DNA of 5,897 bases from Thermomicrobiales bacterium (GCA_020847015.1 JADLCW010000222.1:1-5897), one strand, 5' to 3'; positions 1 to 5,739 are shown, counted from the first letter of the stretch. Notes: a model not told the origin generated them from the sequence alone. Numbers and translations are program-made.

Positions 1-325
1 GCCGGTCGCAAATCGGGGCCCCGCGACGATCCATCCAGACGATGTAGTCGCCGAGCGGCCGCCCGGTGGCGTCCGCCGGGGCGAACGTGCCGCGTTGGTG
101 GGTCAGCACGAGCGCCCCGATCGGTTCAGGGATCGCGCGCGCCGCTTCGGCGACTGCCTGCCGCTGGAGCTCCCAGCTTTCCTCGGCGTTCTGGAGCGCG
201 AACCCATCGGCTCCCTGGCGGACGCCGCGGCGGCGGTAGGCCTCCGCGAGGAGCCGTCCGTCCTCGCTCCAGACGCCGGCCTTGACGCCGGTGGTGCCGA
301 GATCGACCGCGATCACGGCGGTCAC
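1..325 (-). CDS. FGGY-family carbohydrate kinase, N-terminal part (runs off left edge)
   Basis: The first 108 residues of an ATP-dependent sugar/polyol kinase, a cytoplasmic enzyme of about 480-520 residues in full. The protein opens with the FGGY phosphate-1 motif VDLGTTGVKAGVW (residues 7-19). THQRGTF (75-81) and IVWMDRRG (95-102) follow, at the positions where glycerol kinase has NQRET and the substrate-binding Trp segment. Arg78 and Trp97 match glycerol kinase Arg83 and Trp103, but the Glu84 position is Gly79, which argues against plain glycerol as substrate (hand alignment, inferred). The GTG start at 325-323 overlaps the ATPase stop as GTGA, and GGAGG lies 7 nt upstream (333-337), so translation is coupled to the transporter. 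It probably phosphorylates the imported solute. The family is clear; the substrate is unknown because the C-terminal half is missing. Confidence 0.9.
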   Translation of the reverse strand, partial: MTAVIAVDLGTTGVKAGVWSEDGRLLAEAYRRRGVRQGADGFALQNAEESWELQRQAVAEAARAIPEPIGALVLTHQRGTFAPADATGRPLGDYIVWMDRRGAPICDR

Positions 326-1398
326 TCGTCGTCCTCCAGCACCGCCGCCGCGGTCGGGCGCCAACCCACCTCGACATCGTCGCCATGCTGAGCCGAGAAA
401 CCGTCGGTCGTCAGCGTCGTGGCGATGATGCGGCGGCCAGTGCGGGTGCGCAGCACCAGCGTGCGCACCTGGCCGCGAAATACGTCATCCTCCAGCGTCG
501 CTTGCCGCCGATTGGGCAATCCCGCCGCCGCCGGCCCGACGACGATCGCCTCCGGTCGGACGCAGAGGGTGACGGTTCGACGTTCGTGGTGGGCGCCGGC
601 GATAACCACCGATCCATCGGCATCGGCGCCGGTCGTGTCGCCGTTCAGGGGAGCGAGATCGGAGACATCGAACAGATTCGCTTCCCCCAGGAACCCGGCG
701 ACAAAGCGGGAGTGCGGCCGGCGGTACACTTCATCGCCGGGGCCGTTCTGCACGACGCGACCCTGCCGCATGACGATCAGACGATCGGCCAGGGAGAGCG
801 CCTCCTGCTGGTCGTGGGTCACCAGCAGGAAGGTGATGCCGAGTTCCGTTTGGAGCTGTCGCAATTCGACCTGCATCGCCGTCCGCAGCGCCTGGTCGAT
901 CGACGAGAGGGGTTCGTCCAGCAGCAGCATGCGCGGCCGGGTGACGATGGCGCGCGCCAACGCCACTCGCTGCTGCTCGCCGCCGGAGAGTCCCTGAATG
1001 CGCTTGGGTCCGTAGCCGGCCAGGCGCACCAGCGTCAGCGCCTCCTGAACGCGGCGCTCGATCTCGTCGCGCGCAACGCGACGCACCCGCAGCCCGTAGG
1101 CGACATTGTCGAAAACGCTCATGTTGGGGAACAGCGCGTAGTGCTGAAACACGGTGCTGGTGGGGCGCTGGTTGGGCGGCAACGCGGCGACGGGCTGCCC
1201 GGCCAGCAGAACGGAGCCGCTGTCGGGTTGCTCGAATCCGGCGATGACGCGCAGCGCCGTGGTTTTGCCGCACCCGGTCGGGCCGAGGATGGCGACGAAT
1301 TCGCGCGGGCGCACTTCGAGATCGAGTCCGCGCAAGGCTTCATGCGTCCCGAAGCGCTTGCGCACATCGACCAGCAGAATGTCGGATGGATCGGTCAT
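322..1398 (-). CDS. ABC transporter ATP-binding protein, PotA type with TOBE domain
   Basis: A 358-residue cytoplasmic ATPase that powers the importer. All nucleotide-binding motifs are intact: Walker A GPTGCGKTT (39-47), Q-loop Gln85 in VFQHYALFP, signature LSGGEQQRVALARA (137-150), Walker B LLLDEP (158-163) and switch His195 in VTHDQQEA. The D-loop reads SSID where SALD is usual, a mild variation. Residues from about 240 on form the TOBE region, with NLF at 241-243 and the typical CVRPEAI (279-285), as in the PotA/MalK/FbpC group. Length is normal for that group. The ATG at 1398-1396 overlaps the permease stop as ATGA, with GGGAG 5 nt upstream (1404-1408). The best match by motif is the PotA branch (spermidine/putrescine and related solutes), supported by the PotB/C/D-like neighbours. 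Family assignment is secure; solute specificity cannot be read from an ATPase. Confidence 0.95.
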   Translation of the reverse strand: MTDPSDILLVDVRKRFGTHEALRGLDLEVRPREFVAILGPTGCGKTTALRVIAGFEQPDSGSVLLAGQPVAALPPNQRPTSTVFQHYALFPNMSVFDNVAYGLRVRRVARDEIERRVQEALTLVRLAGYGPKRIQGLSGGEQQRVALARAIVTRPRMLLLDEPLSSIDQALRTAMQVELRQLQTELGITFLLVTHDQQEALSLADRLIVMRQGRVVQNGPGDEVYRRPHSRFVAGFLGEANLFDVSDLAPLNGDTTGADADGSVVIAGAHHERRTVTLCVRPEAIVVGPAAAGLPNRRQATLEDDVFRGQVRTLVLRTRTGRRIIATTLTTDGFSAQHGDDVEVGWRPTAAAVLEDDE

Positions 1399-2204
1399 GA
1401 TTGCTCCCGTCGCGAGAGCAGCGCTCGTGCGGCCACGTTTTCGATGGCCAGAACGGCAACCGCCAGCACGACCATGAGGGTCGAGATCGCATCGATCTCC
1501 GGCGTCACGACCCGGAGAAACTCGCCGAACATGTAACCGGGCAGCGTCTGGTCGGTGCCGGCCAGGAAGAGCGCCAGCACCACTTCGTTCATCGAGATGA
1601 TGAAACTGAAGAGAAAGGCGGCGCGCACGGCCGGCAGCAGCGGCGGCAGCACCACCTGAACCATCGTGCGCAGCCAACCGGCTCCCAGATCGCGCGAGGC
1701 ATCCTCCAGCCGACGATCGAGCGAAACCGCTCGGCTGGCTACGATCAGCGTAGTGAACGGCAGCGTGAAGGTGACGTGCCCGACCCAGAGCGTGAGCAGC
1801 GACAACCGCAGGTGCAGCAGCCCGGTCAGCACGATGACCAACCCGAGCCCCAGCAGCAGCGCCGGCACGAGCACCGGCAGCACCACCAGCGCAGCCGTCA
1901 GGTTCCGGCCGCGAAACGAATAGCGCACCAGCGCGAACCCGGTGATGGTCCCCAGCGCCGTGCTGGCGAGCGCCGTGGTCAAACCGAGCCGCAGCGTGTT
2001 CAAAGCCGCTTCGCGCACGCGCGCCTTGTCGAGCGCCTCCGCGTACCACTGCAGGCTGAATCCGCTGGGCGGCCAGGAGACGCTGTTGCTGGCGTTGAAG
2101 GACATGACCACGACGACCACCAGCGGCAGCAGCAGCGCCGCGAAGACGACGACGGTCAGCGCGGCGGAAAATCGGTCGAAGCGGTCAGCGCGCGGAGTCG
2201 ACAC
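1395..2204 (-). CDS. ABC transporter permease, PotC-like (second permease)
   Basis: A 269-residue integral membrane subunit. Six hydrophobic segments can be placed at roughly residues 13-35, 68-92, 103-130, 135-157, 195-216 and 239-260. The cytoplasmic EAA loop, which docks on the ATPase, lies between the fourth and fifth segments: EDASRDLGAGW (167-177) ending in VVLPP (184-188). The phrase MSFNASNS (34-41) after the first segment is typical of PotC-type permeases (MSFN/S). An open frame extends upstream to 2444, but that part is the antisense-free shadow of permease 1 and looks non-native (rich in S, R and W). GTG at 2204-2202 is preferred because GGGAGG (2209-2214) sits 4 nt upstream and the hydrophobic N-terminus follows properly. 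This start overlaps permease 1 by 20 bp, and the stop overlaps the ATPase start as ATGA. Confidence 0.93.
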   Translation of the reverse strand: MSTPRADRFDRFSAALTVVVFAALLLPLVVVVVMSFNASNSVSWPPSGFSLQWYAEALDKARVREAALNTLRLGLTTALASTALGTITGFALVRYSFRGRNLTAALVVLPVLVPALLLGLGLVIVLTGLLHLRLSLLTLWVGHVTFTLPFTTLIVASRAVSLDRRLEDASRDLGAGWLRTMVQVVLPPLLPAVRAAFLFSFIISMNEVVLALFLAGTDQTLPGYMFGEFLRVVTPEIDAISTLMVVLAVAVLAIENVAARALLSRREQS

Positions 2205-3117
2205 GAGACCTCCCGAGCAGGCGTGCAATGCCGACGATCGCCAGTCCGAACACCGCGATGACGAAAAGCGAGGCGATGGCCAGCGCGCTGCCGCGACCCC
2301 AGTCGAAAAAGACGACGAAGCGCTGGGCGATGACGTTGCCCGCCAATTGCCCGCTGGCTCCGCCGAGCAGCGCCGGCTCCACATACGCTCCGTAGGTGGT
2401 GGCTCCGACGAGAACCGCCCCGGCGGCGAGACCAGCGCGAGCATTGGGCACGACGACGGTCGCGAAGGCGTAGGCGCTGGAAGCGCCCAGATCGGCGGCG
2501 GCGTCGAGCAACCGGCGATCGAGCCGTTCGATCGCCAGATAGGCCAGGATGATCATCACCGGAAGTTGGACGTAGGTCAGCCCGATGATGGTTCCCGCCT
2601 TGGTGAACAGCAATGGCCGCACGATCTCGCTGGACAACCCGACCGCCGACACCAGCGATCCGAGCAACCCCTCCGCGCCAAGGATCAGCCGGAGCGCCAG
2701 CAGACGCGGGATGATGCCGATGAGATAGGGAAGCAGCAGCAGCGTCAGCAGCAGCGGCGCTCGCCGCGATCGGAGCGAGAGGTGGTAGGCGATCGGCAGC
2801 GCCAGCACCAGCGAGATCGCGGTGACCGCCACGGTGATCAGCAGTGTGCGCAGGAACAACTGCTGGAACACCGTGCTGCCGATGACGCCGCCGATATGTT
2901 CCAGCGTGAAGCCGCCCAGTTCGTTGCGAACCGAGCCGAACAAACTGTAGACCAGCATCATCGCCAGCGGCAGCGCCACGCAGGCGATGAGCCAGACGGT
3001 GGCCGGCAGCGCCAGCGCCGCCCCGGTCGAACGCTCGGCGGAAAACCGCGCCGGCGTGGACGCTTGCGCGCGAGCGGAACTGGACGGGTTGTGGGAAATT
3101 TGGGCGTCGGTGTGCAT
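2185..3117 (-). CDS. ABC transporter permease, PotB-like (first permease)
   Basis: A 310-residue inner-membrane permease that should pair with the downstream permease to form the channel. A Ser/Ala/Arg-rich cytoplasmic tail of about 33 residues comes before the first membrane segment (34-59). Further hydrophobic segments are near 87-113, 120-147, 176-197, 230-252 and 277-300. The EAA loop is LLDAAADLGASSAYAF (203-218) with VVVP (221-224), slightly degenerate at the usual LP. The phrase LPLAMMLVYSLFGSV (49-63) ahead of the first periplasmic loop resembles PotB-type proteins. The ATG at 3117-3115 has only a weak ribosome site (CGGGAACG, well upstream), so translation may be lower than that of the binding protein. 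It lies 76 bp after the binding-protein gene and overlaps the next permease by 20 bp. Confidence 0.93.
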   Translation of the reverse strand: MHTDAQISHNPSSSARAQASTPARFSAERSTGAALALPATVWLIACVALPLAMMLVYSLFGSVRNELGGFTLEHIGGVIGSTVFQQLFLRTLLITVAVTAISLVLALPIAYHLSLRSRRAPLLLTLLLLPYLIGIIPRLLALRLILGAEGLLGSLVSAVGLSSEIVRPLLFTKAGTIIGLTYVQLPVMIILAYLAIERLDRRLLDAAADLGASSAYAFATVVVPNARAGLAAGAVLVGATTYGAYVEPALLGGASGQLAGNVIAQRFVVFFDWGRGSALAIASLFVIAVFGLAIVGIARLLGRSRVDSAR

Positions 3118-3160
3118 AGGCCGTTTGGGGCGTTCCCGCGTCGATCGAATATCGGGGAGC

Positions 3161-3187
3161 GGGACGGGCGAGACGATCGCCCGTCCC
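3161..3187 (-). terminator. Intercistronic hairpin after the binding-protein gene
   Basis: A perfect 11-bp inverted repeat, GGGACGGGCGA (3161-3171) and TCGCCCGTCCC (3177-3187), with a 5-nt loop. On the minus strand it starts 6 nt after the binding-protein stop and ends about 43 nt before the permease start. No T-run follows, so it is not a standard intrinsic terminator. The better reading is an mRNA-stabilising or partly attenuating hairpin that makes the binding protein more abundant than the membrane subunits, as is known for malE-malF type operons. The role is inferred; the structure is seen directly. Confidence 0.6.
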
Positions 3188-3193
3188 CCTGCG

Positions 3194-4303
3194 TCAGGCT
3201 CCGACGACCTCAGCCCAGAGATCGTCGATCAGGCGGCCCGTCTCCGGCGGAGCCGTGATCCACGGCACCAGCGAGCTGAGCAACCCTTCGGGATCGTCGA
3301 GTTGCAAGGCGGCGCGATCTTCGGCGCTCAACGTCTCCGTGAAAACCTGCGAAGTGGTGCGGTAGCCGATCTTGTCGAACATCGGCTTCAGGTACTCGGG
3401 CGAGATGTTGAAATCGACGAACTTGGTGGCCAACTCCTTGTGCTCGGAGAACTTGATGACTGCGTTGCCGTTGGACCAGCCGATCTGGCCTTCCTTCGGA
3501 TTGGCCCACGCGACGGGGATGCCGGCGTCCTGCACCTGGGTGAAAACCGAGATCCAGCCGTAGGCGACGGCCACTTCACCCGAGGTGAACAGATTCACCA
3601 GGTCGCCGATGCTCTCCCAGTAGGTGCGGACCAGCGGCTTCTGCTCCAGCAGCGTCTTCTTGATCTCCGCGAGTTCGGCTTCGGTGGGATTGAACGGATT
3701 TTCGAAGCCGAGGTACTGCGCGGTGATGGCGACCGATTCGACGCCGTTTTTCGGCATCGCGATCTTGCCGCTCAATTCCTTGTCAAACAGGATGGCGACG
3801 GAATCCACCGTCGGTACGACCTCGGTGTTGTGGATCACCGAGTCGCTGCCCCAGACGTTGGGAACGGCCATCAACTGGTCGTTGTTCCAATAGAAGGGGG
3901 CCTTCTGCCAGTAAGGGAACAGGTCGCCCCAGTGCGGGAGATCGTCCGTCTTGAGCGGCTCGAGCACGTCGAGCGGATACCAGTAGTTCTGGGCGTACCC
4001 CTGGGAGACGATCGAGACGTCGGCCTGAATCTGGCCGCCGGCGATCTGCCCGGCGACGGCGGCTTCCGACACCAACCCCTGCGACTTGATCGTGGCGTCG
4101 GTGAAGGCGGTCAGAAAGGCCGGGTCGGAAATCCCTTCGAACTGGATCCAGACCAGCTCTTCCGCCGCTTTGGCGACGCGGCTGAGGAATGGCGCGAGAC
4201 CAACGGCCGCCGCCGCGGCGCCGGAGCGCTGGAGAAACTGGCGGCGCGAGAGGTCGCCCTTGATATAACGCTGGACGAGAGCGATCGCCGGATCCTGAGG
4301 CAT
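3194..4303 (-). CDS. Tat-exported extracellular solute-binding protein, PotD-like
   Basis: A 369-residue solute receptor of the PotD/SBP_bac_8-type class. The N-terminus is a Tat signal: a long N-region, LSRRQFLQ (18-25, twin arginines 20-21), a hydrophobic stretch GAAAAAVGLAPF, and a likely cut near AKA/AEE (44-48). There is no lipobox Cys. Family phrases include VPNVWGSDSVIHNTEVV (148-164), SGEVAVAYGW (241-250), NPKEGQIGW (268-276) and IGYRTTS (312-318). By hand alignment the PotD pocket aromatics persist as Trp250, Trp276 and Tyr314. The PotD amine ligands Asp257 and Asp168 become Asn278 and Asn186, and the N-terminal WTEY motif is replaced by a QFEG stretch. This argues against a polyamine ligand (inferred). 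The ATG at 4303 has a strong AAGGAG (4310-4315) 6 nt upstream. It is probably the first gene of the transport operon. Confidence 0.93.
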   Translation of the reverse strand: MPQDPAIALVQRYIKGDLSRRQFLQRSGAAAAAVGLAPFLSRVAKAAEELVWIQFEGISDPAFLTAFTDATIKSQGLVSEAAVAGQIAGGQIQADVSIVSQGYAQNYWYPLDVLEPLKTDDLPHWGDLFPYWQKAPFYWNNDQLMAVPNVWGSDSVIHNTEVVPTVDSVAILFDKELSGKIAMPKNGVESVAITAQYLGFENPFNPTEAELAEIKKTLLEQKPLVRTYWESIGDLVNLFTSGEVAVAYGWISVFTQVQDAGIPVAWANPKEGQIGWSNGNAVIKFSEHKELATKFVDFNISPEYLKPMFDKIGYRTTSQVFTETLSAEDRAALQLDDPEGLLSSLVPWITAPPETGRLIDDLWAEVVGA

Positions 4304-4464
4304 GCGAATCTCCTTCCTGCGGATCGTGGTTCATCCACTGCCCGTATGGGCGCCGATCTTCGGGTTCACCTCCTCCCCGAAACAGCGACGTTCGTCGTCA
4401 CGCGCACGTGCGGCGCGGGTCTACGGTCGGTCGGACGCGACAATGACGCGAGCGACCGGAGTGG
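4304..4464 (-). promoter_or_regulatory. Leader and control region of the transport operon
   Basis: A 161-bp gap between deoR and the binding-protein gene, where the operon promoter and operator would be expected unless deoR transcription reads through. Seen directly: a strong ribosome site at 4310-4315; a GCCC-GTAT-GGGC mini-hairpin (4340-4351); a second purine tract GGGGAGGAGG on the minus strand (4369-4378); a perfect palindrome CGCACGTGCG (4403-4412); and a repeat cluster at 4424-4458. No convincing -35/-10 pair was found. The TGTGAG half-site present ahead of deoR is absent here. Confidence 0.4.
4428..4458. repeat. Tandem GACGCGA repeats inside a CGGTCG/CGACCG dyad
   Basis: Two copies of GACGCGA (4434-4440 and 4445-4451) lie 11 bp apart, one helical turn, separated by CAAT. 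They are bracketed by CGGTCG (4428-4433) and CGACCG (4453-4458), an inverted repeat. The cluster begins 6 bp after the deoR stop. It could be an operator for the transport operon or a weak 3'-end hairpin of deoR; no T-run is present. The function is inferred, and chance is possible in GC-rich DNA. Confidence 0.35.
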
Positions 4465-5250
4465 TTAGGCGCAAATGACCTCCAGCCCCGTTTCGCGAAG
4501 TCGCGTGACGACGGCGGGGTCAGCCTCGGCGTCGGTGATGAGCGTATCGGCGCCGTCGATCGGAGTGACCCGGACGAAGGCGATTTTGCCGAGTTTCGAA
4601 CCGTCGGCGACCACCACGCGACGGCGAGCGCTGCGCAGCGCGGCTTGCTTGGTTCGGGTGCCGTCGAGGGTGTACTCGGTGAAGCCGGCCTCGGGATCGA
4701 CCCCGCCGACCCCCATGAAGAATGTGTCGCAGAGCAGGTCTTCGAACGCCCGCTCCGAGAAGACGCCGTTGAGGGCGCGCTCTCCCGGGCGAACCAGACC
4801 GCCGGTGACGATGACGCGCAGATCGGGGTTGTCGGCGAGCACCCAGGCCGCACGCAGGTTGGGCGTGACGACGGTGAGATTGCGCCGGTCCGCCAAGGCG
4901 TCGGCAAGCGCGAGCACGGTGCTGCCAGCATCGAGGGCGATCGTTTCACCATCCCGGATGAGCGCCGCGGCGGCGAGCGCGATGCGCTGTTTGGCCGGTC
5001 CGTTGCGCGCGATCCGCAGGGCGTACGGGGGTTCGCTGGAGCGACTGGCGACGGCGATGACCCCGCCCCGGACGCGGGTCACCGCCGAATCGCGCTCCAG
5101 CGCGTCGAGATCGCGGCGGACGGTCATCTCGGAGATGCCGAATCGTCCCGCCAGATCGACCAGTGACAACCGGCCGTGCTCGTCCAGCAATTCCAGGATC
5201 TGCTGGCGTCGCTCCAAGGTGGTTGGCGGACGCGATGTGTTCACCTGCAC
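4465..5250 (-). CDS. DeoR-family transcriptional repressor
   Basis: A 261-residue regulator of the DeoR/GlpR type, usually a repressor of sugar or polyol catabolism released by a phosphorylated sugar. The N-terminal winged helix-turn-helix covers about residues 14-65, with the recognition region DLAGRFGISEMTVRRDLDAL (32-51) and the family's RVRGG (59-63). The effector domain follows: ALDAGSTVLALADAL (105-119, phosphosugar loop), VVTPN (127-131), VTGG (148-151), FMGVGGVD (178-185), GTRTKQAALRSA (197-208) and VVVADGSKLG (212-221). All core motifs are intact and the length is typical. The GTG at 5250-5248 is chosen because an in-frame TGA (5260-5262) closes the frame upstream; GTG at 5244 (residue 3) is an alternative. 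Neither has a good ribosome site. It likely controls itself and the transport/kinase operon downstream, with the phosphorylated substrate as the natural inducer (inferred). Confidence 0.95.
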   Translation of the reverse strand: MQVNTSRPPTTLERRQQILELLDEHGRLSLVDLAGRFGISEMTVRRDLDALERDSAVTRVRGGVIAVASRSSEPPYALRIARNGPAKQRIALAAAALIRDGETIALDAGSTVLALADALADRRNLTVVTPNLRAAWVLADNPDLRVIVTGGLVRPGERALNGVFSERAFEDLLCDTFFMGVGGVDPEAGFTEYTLDGTRTKQAALRSARRRVVVADGSKLGKIAFVRVTPIDGADTLITDAEADPAVVTRLRETGLEVICA

Positions 5251-5264
5251 TGTGATTACTCACA
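5251..5264. promoter_or_regulatory. Palindrome at the deoR start, candidate operator
   Basis: TGTGA-TTAC-TCACA is a perfect 5+4+5 inverted repeat touching the first base of deoR. A minus-strand CATAAT (5268-5273), a 5/6 match to a -10 box, would place transcription start at about 5260-5262, inside the palindrome. Binding there would block deoR transcription, which suggests self-repression. The spacing of 4 differs from the 6-bp spacing of CRP sites. The dyad is seen directly; the role is inferred. Confidence 0.5.
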
Positions 5265-5267
5265 TGA

Positions 5268-5316
5268 ATTATGATCGAATCTCACTGTAGACTAGCGCGA
5301 AACTGTGAGAAGTCAA
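5268..5316 (-). promoter_or_regulatory. Candidate deoR promoter(s)
   Basis: Two options exist on the minus strand. The first is TTGACT (5311-5316, a 5/6 match to a -35 box) with TAGTCT (5289-5294) at a 16-bp spacing, giving a leader of about 32 nt. The second is CATAAT (5268-5273, a 5/6 match to a -10 box) without a good -35 but close to the GTG, giving a leader of about 10 nt, almost leaderless. The lack of a clear ribosome site fits the second. Between them lie two more TGTGAG-like half-sites. Confidence 0.4.
5281..5309. promoter_or_regulatory. Additional TGTGAG-like half-sites
   Basis: CTCACT (5281-5286, AGTGAG on the minus strand) and TGTGAG (5304-5309, plus strand) face away from each other. 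They echo the palindrome at 5251-5264, whose arms read TGTGAT and CTCACA. Four related half-sites in 59 bp, spanning the deoR promoter candidates, suggest a repressor-binding cluster. This is a pattern-based inference. Confidence 0.35.
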
Positions 5317-5326
5317 GAGGGCGGCG

Positions 5327-5362
5327 CCCGATCCGCTCGACCAAACCGGTCGAGCGGACGGG
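5327..5362. promoter_or_regulatory. Strong inverted repeat upstream of the REDY-like gene
   Basis: TCCGCTCGACC (5332-5342) and GGTCGAGCGGA (5348-5358) form a perfect 11-bp dyad with a 5-nt centre. Skipping one A (5331), CCCG (5327-5330) pairs with CGGG (5359-5362), giving 15 pairs in all. It ends exactly where a TACAAT -10 candidate begins (5363-5368), so it covers the -35 and spacer area. This is the position of an operator for a dimeric repressor. As RNA it could form a hairpin at the 5' end of a deoR transcript started further upstream, but there is no T-run on either side. Confidence 0.45.
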
Positions 5363-5368
5363 TACAAT
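5363..5368 (+). promoter_or_regulatory. Candidate -10 box for the plus-strand genes
   Basis: TACAAT matches TATAAT at 5 of 6 bases and lies about 60 bp before the ATG of the REDY-like gene, giving a leader of about 55 nt. No good -35 is seen at 16-18 bp; that area is taken up by the inverted repeat, which would fit regulated or activator-dependent transcription. Confidence 0.35.
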
Positions 5369-5430
5369 CGGCTCCATCGACACGTATCAAGCGAACCATG
5401 CGGGCGATCAGAGAAGCGGGAGGGAGCATC

Positions 5431-5739
5431 ATGCCGGTCGTATTTTTCCTGAACAAGCTGCGTCCTGGCGTCGCCAAGGCGGATTACGAGCAGTGGGTGC
5501 GGGAAGTCGACTACCCCACGGCGCGCTCGCTGGGCACGATCGAGTCCTACGTCGTCGCCCGGATGGAAGCCACGCTCGATGGCGAGCCGGCCACCTACGA
5601 CTACATCGAGCGCGTGGAAATCACCAACATCGATGACTACCGGGCGGAACTCGGGCGACCCGAAATGGCGGAGTTCGCCAAGGACTGGGCGTCGCGGGTC
5701 GGCGAATCGATCGCGCTGTTCGGCGAAGAGATCGTGTAG
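5431..5739 (+). CDS. REDY/HapK-like dimeric alpha/beta-barrel protein
   Basis: A 102-residue soluble protein that looks complete. It starts with a beta strand VVFFLNKLRPG, followed by a helix with DYEQWVREVDYPTARSLG (18-35), then strands SYVVARM and YDYIERVEIT (56-65), and a helix from about 76. The pattern strand-LKPG-x-DYE-x-W-DxPTxRxL-strand-YDYIE is what I associate with small REDY-like/HapK proteins of the ferredoxin-like dimeric alpha/beta-barrel fold. Members are linked to pigment or polyketide pathways and often lack a proven reaction. An open frame extends upstream to 5305, but that part is Arg/Ser-rich and lacks a ribosome site. ATG 5431 follows GGGAGGGAG (5418-5426), a clear site. 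Nothing catalytic can be named. An EthD- or antibiotic-monooxygenase-like relative is the main alternative. Confidence 0.65.
   Translation: MPVVFFLNKLRPGVAKADYEQWVREVDYPTARSLGTIESYVVARMEATLDGEPATYDYIERVEITNIDDYRAELGRPEMAEFAKDWASRVGESIALFGEEIV

Noticed and set aside
385..1536. Long plus-strand open frame opposite the ATPase gene
   Set aside because: It is antisense to a gene with complete ABC motifs; its translation is rich in R, Q, G and H with no recognisable motif, typical of GC-rich shadow frames.
1790..1895. CAGCAG-rich tract as a repeat element
   Set aside because: It is the complement of CTG leucine codons in a permease membrane segment, explained by coding.
2205..2444. N-terminal extension of the second permease
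   Set aside because: It would overlap permease 1 by over 250 bp, its composition is non-native, and a ribosome site and GTG at 2204 explain the true start.
1942..3258. 438-codon plus-strand open frame opposite the permeases
   Set aside because: The translation is low-complexity (Q/R/D/E/H-rich) and antisense to two permeases with clear membrane segments and EAA loops.
4428..4458. Intrinsic terminator for deoR
   Set aside because: The outer stem is only 6 bp with a 19-nt interior and no T-run follows, so it does not meet the pattern.
2987..4468. 493-codon plus-strand open frame opposite the binding protein
   Set aside because: Antisense to a gene with a Tat signal and family motifs. The third-position GC bias of the real gene explains the lack of stops.
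5251..5264. CRP-type site
   Set aside because: The arms TGTGA/TCACA match, but the centre is 4 bp where CRP needs 6, so a different regulator is more likely.
4475..5290. 271-codon plus-strand open frame opposite deoR
   Set aside because: A Ser/Arg/Thr-rich shadow of an intact DeoR gene with no motif of its own.
5305..5430. N-terminal extension of the REDY-like protein
   Set aside because: Arg/Ser-rich, covers the promoter and dyad region, lacks a ribosome site, and the family-like strand begins at the ATG at 5431.
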